From Pseudomonadota bacterium (GTDB taxonomy: Bacteria; Pseudomonadota; Gammaproteobacteria; Xanthomonadales; Xanthomonadaceae): a stretch of 8,659 bases of DNA. The stretch is taken from contig JAFADB010000307.1 in the NCBI GenBank assembly GCA_023425225.1, positions 1-8,659 of the forward strand, given 5' to 3'. Position numbers and translations under genes: made by a program. Each line of letters begins with the position of its first letter. Positions within the stretch are counted from its first letter, which is position 1. Shown in pieces: positions 1 to 6,317 of the stretch. The notes under the pieces were generated by a model, which was not told the DNA's origin, made no database searches, and saw only the letters and a program-made list of their open reading frames with translations.

Positions 1-255
1 TGGGGGCAGGGCTTTCCCGAGCCGCTGTTCGACGGTGAATTCCAGGTGCTGCAGTGGCGCGTGCTGAAGGAGCGCCACCTGAAGCTGAGCCTGCGCTGCC
101 ACGGACGTAGCGAGCCGCTCAACGCCATCCACTTCAACGGCTGGCACGGCCAGGAGCCCGGCCGGGCGGTGCGCATCGCCTACCGCCTGGTCGGCGACGA
201 CTACCGCGGCGGCGATGCGATCCAGTTGATCGTGGAACATTGCGAACCTGCCTGA
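1..255 (+). CDS. recJ: Single-stranded-DNA-specific exonuclease RecJ, C-terminal fragment (5' end outside window)
   Basis: The frame is open from base 1 and gives 84 residues before a TGA. It begins WGQGFPEPLFDG and ends in a segment with YRGGDAIQLIVEH. Both stretches, plus the central AIHFNGWHG, match the C-terminal OB-fold part of RecJ, where E. coli has a similar RGERSLQLLVEH ending. RecJ is a cytoplasmic 5'-3' exonuclease acting on single-stranded DNA in recombination (RecFOR pathway), base excision and mismatch repair. Its catalytic DHH and DHHA1 domains lie upstream, outside the window, so activity cannot be judged here. The methionine at base 46 is internal and not a start. The gene reads toward gcd with 255 bp between them, which suggests separate transcription. 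Confidence 0.9.
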   Translation, partial: WGQGFPEPLFDGEFQVLQWRVLKERHLKLSLRCHGRSEPLNAIHFNGWHGQEPGRAVRIAYRLVGDDYRGGDAIQLIVEHCEPA

Positions 256-281
256 GCTTGCGCTGCACTGGACAGCACCAG

Positions 282-305
282 CAGGGGCGGACAAAAACGC
301 CCTTG
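282..305 (+). terminator. Possible weak stem-loop after recJ
   Basis: CAGGGGCG (282-289) pairs with CGCCCTTG (298-305) to form an 8-bp stem with one G-U pair and an 8-base A-rich loop. It lies 27 bp after the recJ stop, a sensible place for a transcript end. The stem is followed by GGGGGCAAAA, not a T run, so it is not a classical intrinsic terminator. It could be a 3'-end-stabilising hairpin or have no function. Confidence 0.3.
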
Positions 306-314
306 GGGGGCAAA

Positions 315-363
315 ATGACGTGGCCACTCCCGGCGCCGTCCCGTCTCGGCTGCTTCACGTCAT
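315..363. repeat. Widely spaced 8-bp inverted repeat in the recJ-gcd spacer
   Basis: ATGACGTG (315-322) and its exact reverse complement CACGTCAT (356-363) are separated by 33 bp, so their centres are 41 bp apart, close to four helical turns. A smaller inverted repeat, GCTGA-AA-TCAGC, follows at 379-390. These are the most ordered elements in the leader of gcd and could be operator sites for a looping regulator. No known regulator consensus is recognised. I found no convincing -35/-10 pair in 256-510. Confidence 0.3.
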
Positions 364-496
364 CGTCGGAAGCCTTGTGCTGAAATCAGCCGCGTACCGC
401 CAGAGCAGTTCCAGTCCGCCTGGTTCCCATTGCTGCATGCCGACGTCTCGGGCAATACGCCTGTTGATCTGTTGGCCGAATTTCCACTGATATCTC

Positions 497-502
497 AGGA
501 GA
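497..502 (+). promoter_or_regulatory. Ribosome binding site that sets the gcd start
   Basis: AGGAGA lies 8 bases upstream of the ATG at 511, a near-ideal Shine-Dalgarno position. This favours 511 over the in-frame upstream ATG at 430, which has no comparable site. The site lies within the perfect palindrome GGAGATCTCC (498-507). Confidence 0.8.
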
Positions 503-510
503 TCTCCCCC

Positions 511-2943
511 ATGATCACCCCCACCACGTCCAAGCGCAGTTTCGCGCTTCGGGACGTTCCCAGGCTGCTGCTGGCATTGGTCCTGCTGGTTGCCGCCGTG
601 GCCCTGTGCATCGGCGGCGCCAAGCTGATCGGGCTCGGCGGTTCCGGCTACTACCTGGTCGCCGGCCTGGCCTACCTGGTGCTGGCCGTGCTGGTGTTGC
701 TGCGCCATCGTGCCACTGCCGCAGTGTCGCTGCTGGTGTTCCTGGCCACGCTGGCCTGGGCGCTGGTCGACACCCCGCGCTTCGGTTACTGGGAACTGCT
801 GCCGCGGCTGGTGTTCCCGGCACTGGTGCTGATGATGACGCTGTGGTCCAGCGCCGGCTATCCGGGCGTCGGCGCCGGTGCCCGCCGCCTGGGCAATGGC
901 GGCGCGCTGGTGGTCTTCCTCGGCCTGCTGGCCACGCTGGTCGCGGCGTTCTTCCCGCATGGCTCGATCTCCAATCCCGGCAACATCAGCGTCGATGCCC
1001 AGGCCGGCAAGGTGAACCCGGCCAACCCGGAGAACTGGGAGTTCTTCGGCCGCAACGCCGCCGGCACCCGCTTCGCACCCTACACGCAGATCACCCCGGA
1101 AAACGTGGACCAGCTGCAGGTGGCGTGGACCTACCGCACCGGCCGCCGCACCCGGGGAGCGGGCACCGGCGTGGACGAGAACACGCCGCTGCAGATCGGC
1201 AGCACGCTGTACTCGTGCACACCGGAGAACCTGGTGACCGCCATCGACGGCGACACAGGCAAGGCGCTGTGGAAGTTCGATCCCAAGGCGCGCACCGCCG
1301 AGCACGTGACCTGCCGCGGCGTGGGCTACTACGACATCGACCGCGACGCCAGCCTGGATGCCGCGCAGAAGGCCGCCTACACCGCGCAGCAATGCCGCCA
1401 GCGCATCCTCGTCTCGGCGGTGGATGCACGGCTGTTCGCGCTCGATGCCAACAGCGGCGCGCTGTGCCCGGATTTCGGCCAGGGCGGCTTCGTCGACATC
1501 AAGCCGCATATGGGCCCGACCGAGAACAGCAAGCGCTACCACCCCACCTCGATCCCTGTGGTGATGGGCCACCTGACCGTGATCGGTGGCTGGGTGCGCG
1601 ACATCGAGGACGGCGAGCCGTCCGGCGTGGTGCGCGCCTTCGACGTGCGCGACGGTTCGCTGGTCTGGGCCTGGGACGTGGGCAAGCCGGAAGACCTGGC
1701 CAAGCCCGGCGAGGACTACACACTGGCCACGCCCAATGTGTGGACCATCCCCAGCTTCGACCACGAACTGAACCTGGTCTACCTGCCTACCGGCAACGGC
1801 CCGCCCGACTACTGGGGCGGCGACCGCAACCCGGCCAAGGAAAAGTACGGCTCGGCGGTGGTCGCGCTGGACGCGTCCACCGGCAAGATGCGCTGGAGCC
1901 GCCAGCTGATCCACCACGACATATGGGACTACGACCTGCCTTCGCAGCCGGTGCTGTACGACGTGACCAACGCCCAGGGCCAGAAGGTGCCGGCGCTGAT
2001 CCAGACCACCAAGACCGGGCAGATCTTCGTGCTCGACCGCCGCACCGGCGACTACGTCACCGCGGTGGAGGAGCGCCAGGTACCGACTGCCCCGCATGCC
2101 CAGGGCGAGCGCCCGTCGCCGACCCAGCCGTTCTCGGTGGGCATGCCGATCATCGGTGCCGATCCCCTCACCGAGAGCTCGATGTGGGGCGTCAGCCCGT
2201 TCGACCAGATGTACTGCCGCATCAAGTTCAAGGACTCCAACTACCAGGGCGCCTTCACCCCGCCCACCGAGAAGCCCTATATCGAGTGGCCCAGCCTGCT
2301 GGGCGGCATGAACTGGGGCGGCGTCTCGATCGACGAGTCGCGCAACCTGATGTTCGTCAACGACATGCGCATGGCGCTGCGGATGTCGCTGGTCAGCCGC
2401 GAGGATGCCAAGAAGTACAAGGTGTCCACCGCCGAGGTGCCGGGCTTCATGGGCACCATCCGTCCGCAGCTGGCCGGCCCGTACGGCGGCGTGCGCATCG
2501 ACATCCTGCAATCGCCGCTGGGCGTGCCTTGCCCGGCACCGCCGTTCGGCACCATGAGCGCCATCGACCTGACCACCAAGAAGCTGGTGTGGCAGGTGCC
2601 GCTGGGTACCGTCAAGGACACCGGCCCGCTGGGCATCAAGACCCACCTGCCGATGCCGCTGGGCATGCCGACCCTGGGCGGCCCCACCGCCACCGCGTCG
2701 GGCCTGGTGTTCTTCGCCGGCACGCAGGACTATTACCTGCGCGCGCTGGATTCGGCCACCGGCAAGGAAGTTTGGAAGGCCCGGCTGCCGGTCGGCTCGG
2801 TTGCCGCGCCGCTGGTGTACGTCTCGCCCAGGACCGGCAGGCAGTACGTGGTGATCTCCGCCGGCGGCACCAGCCACTCGACCGACCTGGGCGACTACGT
2901 GATCGCCTATGCGTTGCCGGAGAAGGCGGCAGCGGGCAAGTAA
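511..2943 (+). CDS. gcd: Membrane-bound PQQ-dependent glucose dehydrogenase (quinoprotein)
   Basis: This enzyme oxidises D-glucose (and other aldoses) to gluconolactone on the periplasmic side and passes electrons to ubiquinone. The start at 511 gives 810 residues; E. coli Gcd has 796. The first 150 residues hold five predicted membrane helices (about 16-42, 45-63, 69-85, 97-113, 130-148), including the GGSGYY stretch typical of the membrane form. Residues from about 175 to 805 form the quinoprotein beta-propeller with tryptophan-docking-type repeats, for example at 244-256, 452-465 and 745-760. Conserved active-site residues are visible: His265 in HVTCRG (E. coli His262), Asp473 in HHDIWDYDLP (E. 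coli Asp466) and Lys501 in KTGQIFVLDRR (E. coli Lys493). These alignments to E. coli were made from memory. The C-terminal YVVISAGG and GDYVIAYALP are also typical. No pqq synthesis genes lie in the window. It ends in TAA, followed by a strong terminator. Confidence 0.95.
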   Translation: MITPTTSKRSFALRDVPRLLLALVLLVAAVALCIGGAKLIGLGGSGYYLVAGLAYLVLAVLVLLRHRATAAVSLLVFLATLAWALVDTPRFGYWELLPRLVFPALVLMMTLWSSAGYPGVGAGARRLGNGGALVVFLGLLATLVAAFFPHGSISNPGNISVDAQAGKVNPANPENWEFFGRNAAGTRFAPYTQITPENVDQLQVAWTYRTGRRTRGAGTGVDENTPLQIGSTLYSCTPENLVTAIDGDTGKALWKFDPKARTAEHVTCRGVGYYDIDRDASLDAAQKAAYTAQQCRQRILVSAVDARLFALDANSGALCPDFGQGGFVDIKPHMGPTENSKRYHPTSIPVVMGHLTVIGGWVRDIEDGEPSGVVRAFDVRDGSLVWAWDVGKPEDLAKPGEDYTLATPNVWTIPSFDHELNLVYLPTGNGPPDYWGGDRNPAKEKYGSAVVALDASTGKMRWSRQLIHHDIWDYDLPSQPVLYDVTNAQGQKVPALIQTTKTGQIFVLDRRTGDYVTAVEERQVPTAPHAQGERPSPTQPFSVGMPIIGADPLTESSMWGVSPFDQMYCRIKFKDSNYQGAFTPPTEKPYIEWPSLLGGMNWGGVSIDESRNLMFVNDMRMALRMSLVSREDAKKYKVSTAEVPGFMGTIRPQLAGPYGGVRIDILQSPLGVPCPAPPFGTMSAIDLTTKKLVWQVPLGTVKDTGPLGIKTHLPMPLGMPTLGGPTATASGLVFFAGTQDYYLRALDSATGKEVWKARLPVGSVAAPLVYVSPRTGRQYVVISAGGTSHSTDLGDYVIAYALPEKAAAGK

Positions 2944-2950
2944 CCGCACT

Positions 2951-2986
2951 GCGGGCACGAGGTGGAACCGTTCCACCTCCGCCCGC
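2951..2986 (+). repeat. Long stem-loop directly after gcd
   Basis: GCGGGC (2951-2956) pairs with GCCCGC (2981-2986). Inside it GAGGTGGAA (2959-2967) pairs with TTCCACCTC (2971-2979) around a 3-base loop. The result is a 15-bp stem with a small internal loop, starting 7 bp after the gcd stop. There is no T tract, so it more likely protects the mRNA 3' end or assists the next hairpin than terminates alone. Confidence 0.6.
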
Positions 2987-2995
2987 GAGCACGAG

Positions 2996-3025
2996 CCGGC
3001 GGCGCATGCCGCCGGTTTTGTTTGT
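2996..3025 (+). terminator. Intrinsic terminator of gcd
   Basis: CCGGCGGC (2996-3003) pairs perfectly with GCCGCCGG (3008-3015) around the 4-base loop GCAT. The stem extends by G-U and A-T pairs into TTTTGTTTGT (3016-3025). A GC-rich 8-bp stem plus a T-rich tail is a textbook Rho-independent terminator on the + strand, 52 bp after the gcd stop codon. Confidence 0.85.
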
Positions 3026-3031
3026 CTTGAC

Positions 3032-3054
3032 GCCGGTGTTGTCCTGACACCGGC
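3032..3054. repeat. Perfect 8-bp stem-loop
   Basis: GCCGGTGT (3032-3039) pairs with ACACCGGC (3047-3054) around a 7-base loop. Neither strand has a T run after it. Its position between convergent genes suggests a 3'-end or insulating role, but this is not shown. Confidence 0.45.
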
Positions 3055-3153
3055 ATCGCACCCGGCCGCACTGTCCCGGCATGGCGGTATCCGATCGGCG
3101 CCGAGTGTCGGTGCTTGCGCATTTCTACCCGTCGTCATCCCCGCCTGCGTGGC

Positions 3154-3189
3154 GCTGACGGTCGGTTGCCACGAAAACCGACCGTCAGC
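3154..3189. repeat. Perfect 14-bp stem-loop between convergent genes
   Basis: GCTGACGGTCGGTT (3154-3167) is the exact reverse complement of 3176-3189, with an 8-base loop. This is the longest perfect hairpin in the window. Read leftward it lies about 104 bp past the sensor kinase stop and could be part of that operon's transcript end, but no T tract follows. A REP-like dispersed repeat is the main alternative and cannot be decided from one copy. Confidence 0.55.
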
Positions 3190-3292
3190 ACTGATCCGGT
3201 AGCGGCATGCACGTCATCCTGTGGCCGCGGGCGCTGTCCACGCCGGCATGATAGGCGGCTTCGCATCCGCTGCGTGACCGGCAACGCCTAGA

Positions 3293-4681
3293 CTAGGTGC
3301 GCGTCGGCAGGTCGAATCCGATCACGATGCGGCCGTTCTCCTCGCAGCGGGCGAAGACGCTGCCGCCGTGCAGCTGCACGATGGCCTTGACGATCGCAAG
3401 GCCCAGCCCCTGGTGCTGGTGGCTGCTGGCGCGCGACGGGTCGCCGCGGTAGAAGCGGTCGAACAGATGGGGCAGTTGCTGCGCAGGAATGGGCCTGCCC
3501 GGGTTGCTTACGGCGACCGTGACCTGTCCGGCCTCCTCGACGATGACCACCACCACCTCGCCGCCGGGCTCGCCGTGGCGCAGGGCATTGTCGATCAGGT
3601 TGGTCATCGCCCGGGCGATGAGCGAGTCTTCGACCTCGACGCGGGCGTCGCCGACGATCCGCAGCGTGGTGCCGGCGTCCTCCAGCAGCATCTCCATGAA
3701 TTCGGCGGCCTTGAGTGTTTCCTCGCGCAGCGAGATCTCGACCAGGTCGCGGGCGCTCTCGCCGCGATCCGCGCGCGCCAGGAACAGCATGGCGTTGACG
3801 ATCCCGCGCAGCCGTTCCAGTTCCTCCAGGTTCGACTGCAGCACCGTCTCCAGTGTGGCCGATTGGCGCGGGCGCGACAGCGCCACTTCGGTCTCGCCGA
3901 TCAGGTTGGCCAGCGGCGTGCGCAGCTCGTGGGCGACATCGGCGTTGAACGACGACAGCTGCAGGTAGGCGTGTTCCAGCCGTGCCAGCGCCTGGTTGAG
4001 CGCCAGCACCAGGCCCTCGAGTTCGGCGGGCAGGGCCTCGGCGGACAGGCGGCGGGCGAGGTCGCGGGCATCCAGGGCGCGCGCCTGCTCGGACAGCCGG
4101 TCCACTGGCGCCAGCCCGCGCCGGGCTATGCGCCAGCCGAGCGCGTACACCGCCAGCATGGCCAGCAGCAGCACCATCACGATCGCGGCCGCCACCGTGA
4201 CGACGGTGGCGTCGGTGTCTCTCATCGCCGCGGCGATCACCAGCCGCACCGGCGGGCGCTGGCCGTCGGCGGGAAGATCGTGCACCAGCGCGACGTAGCG
4301 CTTGCCGCCCAGCACGGCGCGGGCATAGCGCTCGCCATCGCCACCTTCGGCAAAGGGTTCGGGATCGATCCGCAACCGCCGCAGCACGTCCGTGCCGATG
4401 CGAAAGCGTGGGTCGTCGCTGTCGGCCAGGAAGTACAGGCTGCCGTCGTCGGGACTGAAGTCGGCCAGCTTGCCGGCGAGATGGCGCCAGCGTTCGAGGT
4501 CGTCGGCATGGTGCGCCAGCCGCTCGACGATGACGTAGCGCGCGTGCAGCTCCTCGCGCTTGTGCCGTTGCAGCTCGTGCATCATGAACAGGAACAGCGC
4601 CAGCGCGGCGATGCTCAGCACCGCGGTCACGGCCAGCCCGAACATGCGCGCCAGCCGCGAGGCCACCGATGTGGACCTCAC
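3293..4681 (-). CDS. Two-component sensor histidine kinase, heavy-metal (CusS/CopS) family
   Basis: This is an inner-membrane kinase expected to phosphorylate the regulator encoded just upstream. With a GTG start at 4681 it has 462 residues: TM1 about 14-34, a periplasmic sensor loop about 35-157, TM2 about 158-182, HAMP about 183-235, the HisKA H-box HELRTP with phospho-acceptor His251, the N-box NLIDNALRHG (Asn365), the ANPG-like SNPGRPIP, then LFDRFYR and the G2 segment GLGLAIVK. The sequence around the H-box and the SNPGRPIP form are typical of the CusS/SilS/CopS group. The GTG overlaps the regulator's TGA as GTGA, and GAGGA lies 9 bases upstream, which decides the start. A longer in-frame extension to 4831 reads through regulator sequence and is rejected. 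The sensor loop has seven histidines (35, 40, 46, 57, 58, 67, 134), no cysteine and no methionine except Met153 at its edge, so the signal may not be that of E. coli CusS. Confidence 0.9.
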   Translation of the reverse strand: MRSTSVASRLARMFGLAVTAVLSIAALALFLFMMHELQRHKREELHARYVIVERLAHHADDLERWRHLAGKLADFSPDDGSLYFLADSDDPRFRIGTDVLRRLRIDPEPFAEGGDGERYARAVLGGKRYVALVHDLPADGQRPPVRLVIAAAMRDTDATVVTVAAAIVMVLLLAMLAVYALGWRIARRGLAPVDRLSEQARALDARDLARRLSAEALPAELEGLVLALNQALARLEHAYLQLSSFNADVAHELRTPLANLIGETEVALSRPRQSATLETVLQSNLEELERLRGIVNAMLFLARADRGESARDLVEISLREETLKAAEFMEMLLEDAGTTLRIVGDARVEVEDSLIARAMTNLIDNALRHGEPGGEVVVVIVEEAGQVTVAVSNPGRPIPAQQLPHLFDRFYRGDPSRASSHQHQGLGLAIVKAIVQLHGGSVFARCEENGRIVIGFDLPTRT

Positions 4682-5361
4682 CTGGGCTCGTCCTCGCGCG
4701 GCTCCAGCACGTAGCCCATGCCGCGGACGGTATGCAGCAGCCTGGGCTCGCCAGGTTCCTCCAGTTTGGCGCGCAGGCGCTTGACCGCCACCTCGACCAC
4801 GTTGGTGCTGGTGTCGAAGTTGATGTCCCACACCGCCTCGGTGATGACGGTCTTGGACAGGATCTGCGAGCGCCGCCGCGCCAGCAGGGCCAGCAATGCG
4901 AACTCCTTGGCGGTGAGGTTCAGGCGCCGGCCGCGGCGGGTGGCGCGGCGGGTGATCAGGTCCAGGTGCAGGTCGCCGACCTGCACCTGGGTGGACTCGT
5001 GGCCGCGGCCGCGGCGGGTGATGGCGTGCAGCCGAGCCAGCAGCTCCAGGAACGAGAACGGCTTGACCAGGTAGTCGTCGGCGCCGGCGCCCAGGCCCGA
5101 CAGGCGGTCCTCGACGCGGTCGCGCGCGGTCAGCACGATCACCGGGGTGTCGCGCGAGGCGCGCAGCGCGCGCAGCACCTGCAGCCCGTCCATGATCGGC
5201 AGCATCACGTCCAGCACGATGGCGTCGTAGTCGCAGGTCAGCGCCAGGTGCAGCCCGTCCTGGCCGTTGTCGGCGTGATCGACCGCAAAACCCTGTTCCC
5301 CCAGGCCGCGGGCCAGGTAGCCGGCGGTCTTGGCCTCGTCCTCGACAATCAGGATTCTCAT
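4678..5361 (-). CDS. Two-component response regulator, OmpR family, CusR/CopR heavy-metal subgroup
   Basis: This is a cytoplasmic DNA-binding regulator of 227 residues. The receiver domain (about 1-115) starts MRILIVEDEAKTAGYL and shows the acidic pair Glu7/Asp8, phospho-acceptor Asp51 in VLDVMLPIMDG, Thr78 and Lys100 in DDYLVKPF. A winged-helix output domain follows (about 125-222), with LTAKEFALLALLARR, the recognition-helix region NVVEVAVKRLRAKL and the closing RGMGYVLE. The wording throughout is that of the CusR/SilR/CopR group. I chose the ATG at 5361 because it gives the canonical MRIL start; an ATG three codons earlier (5370) is possible, and neither has a strong ribosome binding site. 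The gene follows the SDR gene by 43 bp and overlaps the kinase start by 4 bp. Its likely target site is the inverted repeat at 8635-8649, which would make the operon self-activating. Confidence 0.92.
   Translation of the reverse strand: MRILIVEDEAKTAGYLARGLGEQGFAVDHADNGQDGLHLALTCDYDAIVLDVMLPIMDGLQVLRALRASRDTPVIVLTARDRVEDRLSGLGAGADDYLVKPFSFLELLARLHAITRRGRGHESTQVQVGDLHLDLITRRATRRGRRLNLTAKEFALLALLARRRSQILSKTVITEAVWDINFDTSTNVVEVAVKRLRAKLEEPGEPRLLHTVRGMGYVLEPREDEPR
4691..4695 (-). promoter_or_regulatory. Ribosome binding site for the sensor kinase GTG start
   Basis: GAGGA, read on the - strand within the last codons of the response regulator gene, lies 9 bases from the GTG at 4681. With the GTGA overlap it supports translational coupling of regulator and kinase. 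Confidence 0.65.
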
Positions 5362-5404
5362 GGGGTCCATGGTACGACGTGCCGGCAACCGCGAACGATG
5401 GCGG

Positions 5405-6286
5405 TCACTGCTCGCGCAGGACATCCAGGCGCGAGAACGATTGCGATACCGGCATCACCTCGATGCGGTTGACGTTCACGTGCGGCGGCAGGGTGGCGGC
5501 CCAGTAGATGCTCTCGGCCAGGTCGTCGGACGTCAGCGGATCGGCGCCGCCGTAGGTGCGCTCCGAGGCCGCCTGGTCGCCGCCGGTGCGCACCAGGGTG
5601 AACTCGGTCTCCACCAGCCCGGGCAGGATCACCGTCACCCGCGTGCCGGTGCCGCGCAGGTCGCTGCGCAGCCCCATCGAGAACTGCTCGACGAAGGCCT
5701 TGGTGCCGCCGTAGACGTTGCCGCCGGCATACGGGTAGCGCCCGGCCACCGAGCCGATGTTGATCACGTGGCCGCGGCGCTCGATCAGGCCGGGCAGCAG
5801 GCGGTGGGTGAGCGTGGCCAGCGCGGTGATGTTGGTGTCGATCATCACCCGCCAGTCCTCCAGGTCGGCCTGCTGCGCCGGCTCGGTGCCGCGTGCCAGG
5901 CCGGCGTTGTTGACCAGCAGGTCGATCTGGCGGAAGCCCTCGGGCAGCGCCGCCAGCGCCTGCTCCATCGCCTGCGCGTCGCGCACGTCGAACACCGCCG
6001 GATGGACCGTGCCGCTGCCGAACTCCTCGACCAGCGGTTGCAGCCGTTCGGCGCGGCGGCCGGTGGCGATCACCTTCCAGCCCTCGGCGGCGAAGCGGCG
6101 CGCGGTCGCGGCACCGATCCCCGAGGTCGCGCCGGTGACCAGCACCGTGCGCTGCGGCGGGATGGACGTGCGTTGTGCGGGCGGCGTGTCCGCCGCGGTC
6201 GCCTGTTGCGCAAGCACGGGCGCGGCGAACAGGAGCAGGGACGACAGCAAGGCCGGCAGGATACGCAGGACATGGCGCGAAGGCAT
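5405..6286 (-). CDS. YdfG-like short-chain dehydrogenase/reductase with N-terminal signal peptide
   Basis: The protein has 293 residues. Residues 1-26 look like a Sec signal peptide: Arg4 and Arg8, a hydrophobic core LPALLSSLLLFAAPV and VLA before QQ, with no twin arginine. A linker to about 46 precedes a complete classical SDR domain: TGATSGIG (51-58), TGRR (75-78, favouring NADP), Asp100, NNAG (126-129), Asn152, Ser179, Tyr192 and Lys196 (YxxxK), and PGLVETEF (222-229). It resembles E. coli YdfG, a cytosolic NADP-dependent 3-hydroxy acid (serine/allo-threonine) dehydrogenase, from the TGATSGIG motif to the end. The start is well supported: GGAGGT lies 8 bases before the ATG, so the signal sequence is translated. 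Export of an NADP-dependent SDR is unusual because the periplasm lacks a free NADP pool. It might be periplasmic or membrane-tethered. The substrate cannot be read from the sequence. Confidence 0.88.
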   Translation of the reverse strand: MPSRHVLRILPALLSSLLLFAAPVLAQQATAADTPPAQRTSIPPQRTVLVTGATSGIGAATARRFAAEGWKVIATGRRAERLQPLVEEFGSGTVHPAVFDVRDAQAMEQALAALPEGFRQIDLLVNNAGLARGTEPAQQADLEDWRVMIDTNITALATLTHRLLPGLIERRGHVINIGSVAGRYPYAGGNVYGGTKAFVEQFSMGLRSDLRGTGTRVTVILPGLVETEFTLVRTGGDQAASERTYGGADPLTSDDLAESIYWAATLPPHVNVNRIEVMPVSQSFSRLDVLREQ

Positions 6287-6294
6287 GGCGGGGG

Positions 6295-6300
6295 ACCTCC
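6295..6300 (-). promoter_or_regulatory. Strong ribosome binding site that sets the SDR start before its signal peptide
   Basis: GGAGGT on the - strand lies 8 bases upstream of the ATG at 6286. It matters because it shows that translation begins ahead of the hydrophobic leader, not at the start of the catalytic domain. Confidence 0.85.
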
Positions 6301-6317
6301 AGGAATGGCGAAGGGGA

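Larger units (their letters stand above)
2944..3292. other. Convergent intergenic region rich in stem-loops, no gene
   Basis: These 349 bp separate the 3' ends of gcd and the sensor kinase gene. I see no credible coding region: the open frames crossing it are continuations of frames antisense to or shifted from gcd, without matching protein motifs. It holds four strong hairpins (2951-2986, 2996-3015, 3032-3054, 3154-3189). Only the second has a T tract. No clear intrinsic terminator for the leftward operon is visible. The stretch 3190-3292 holds nothing I can name. Confidence 0.75.

Noticed and set aside
464..493. TTGATC ... TGATAT as a gcd promoter
   Set aside because: The spacer is 18 bp, only three of six -10 positions match, and the start site would fall at the ribosome binding site.
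430..510. 27-codon N-terminal extension of gcd from the ATG at 430
   Set aside because: No ribosome binding site there, the extra residues do not resemble a Gcd N-terminus, and AGGAGA is ideally placed for 511.
355..3138. 927-residue open frame on the - strand opposite gcd, and an 813-residue shifted frame at 606-3047 on the + strand
   Set aside because: Both are low-complexity His/Arg/Gln/Ala-rich translations typical of shadow frames in GC-rich DNA, while the frame at 511-2943 gives a complete Gcd.
3154..3189. Intrinsic terminator of the leftward operon
   Set aside because: The stem is strong, but no T tract follows it on the - strand, so I list it only as a stem-loop.
4682..4831. 50-codon N-terminal extension of the sensor kinase
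   Set aside because: It is a shifted reading of the response regulator's coding sequence. The GTG at 4681 with GAGGA and a GTGA overlap is the better start.
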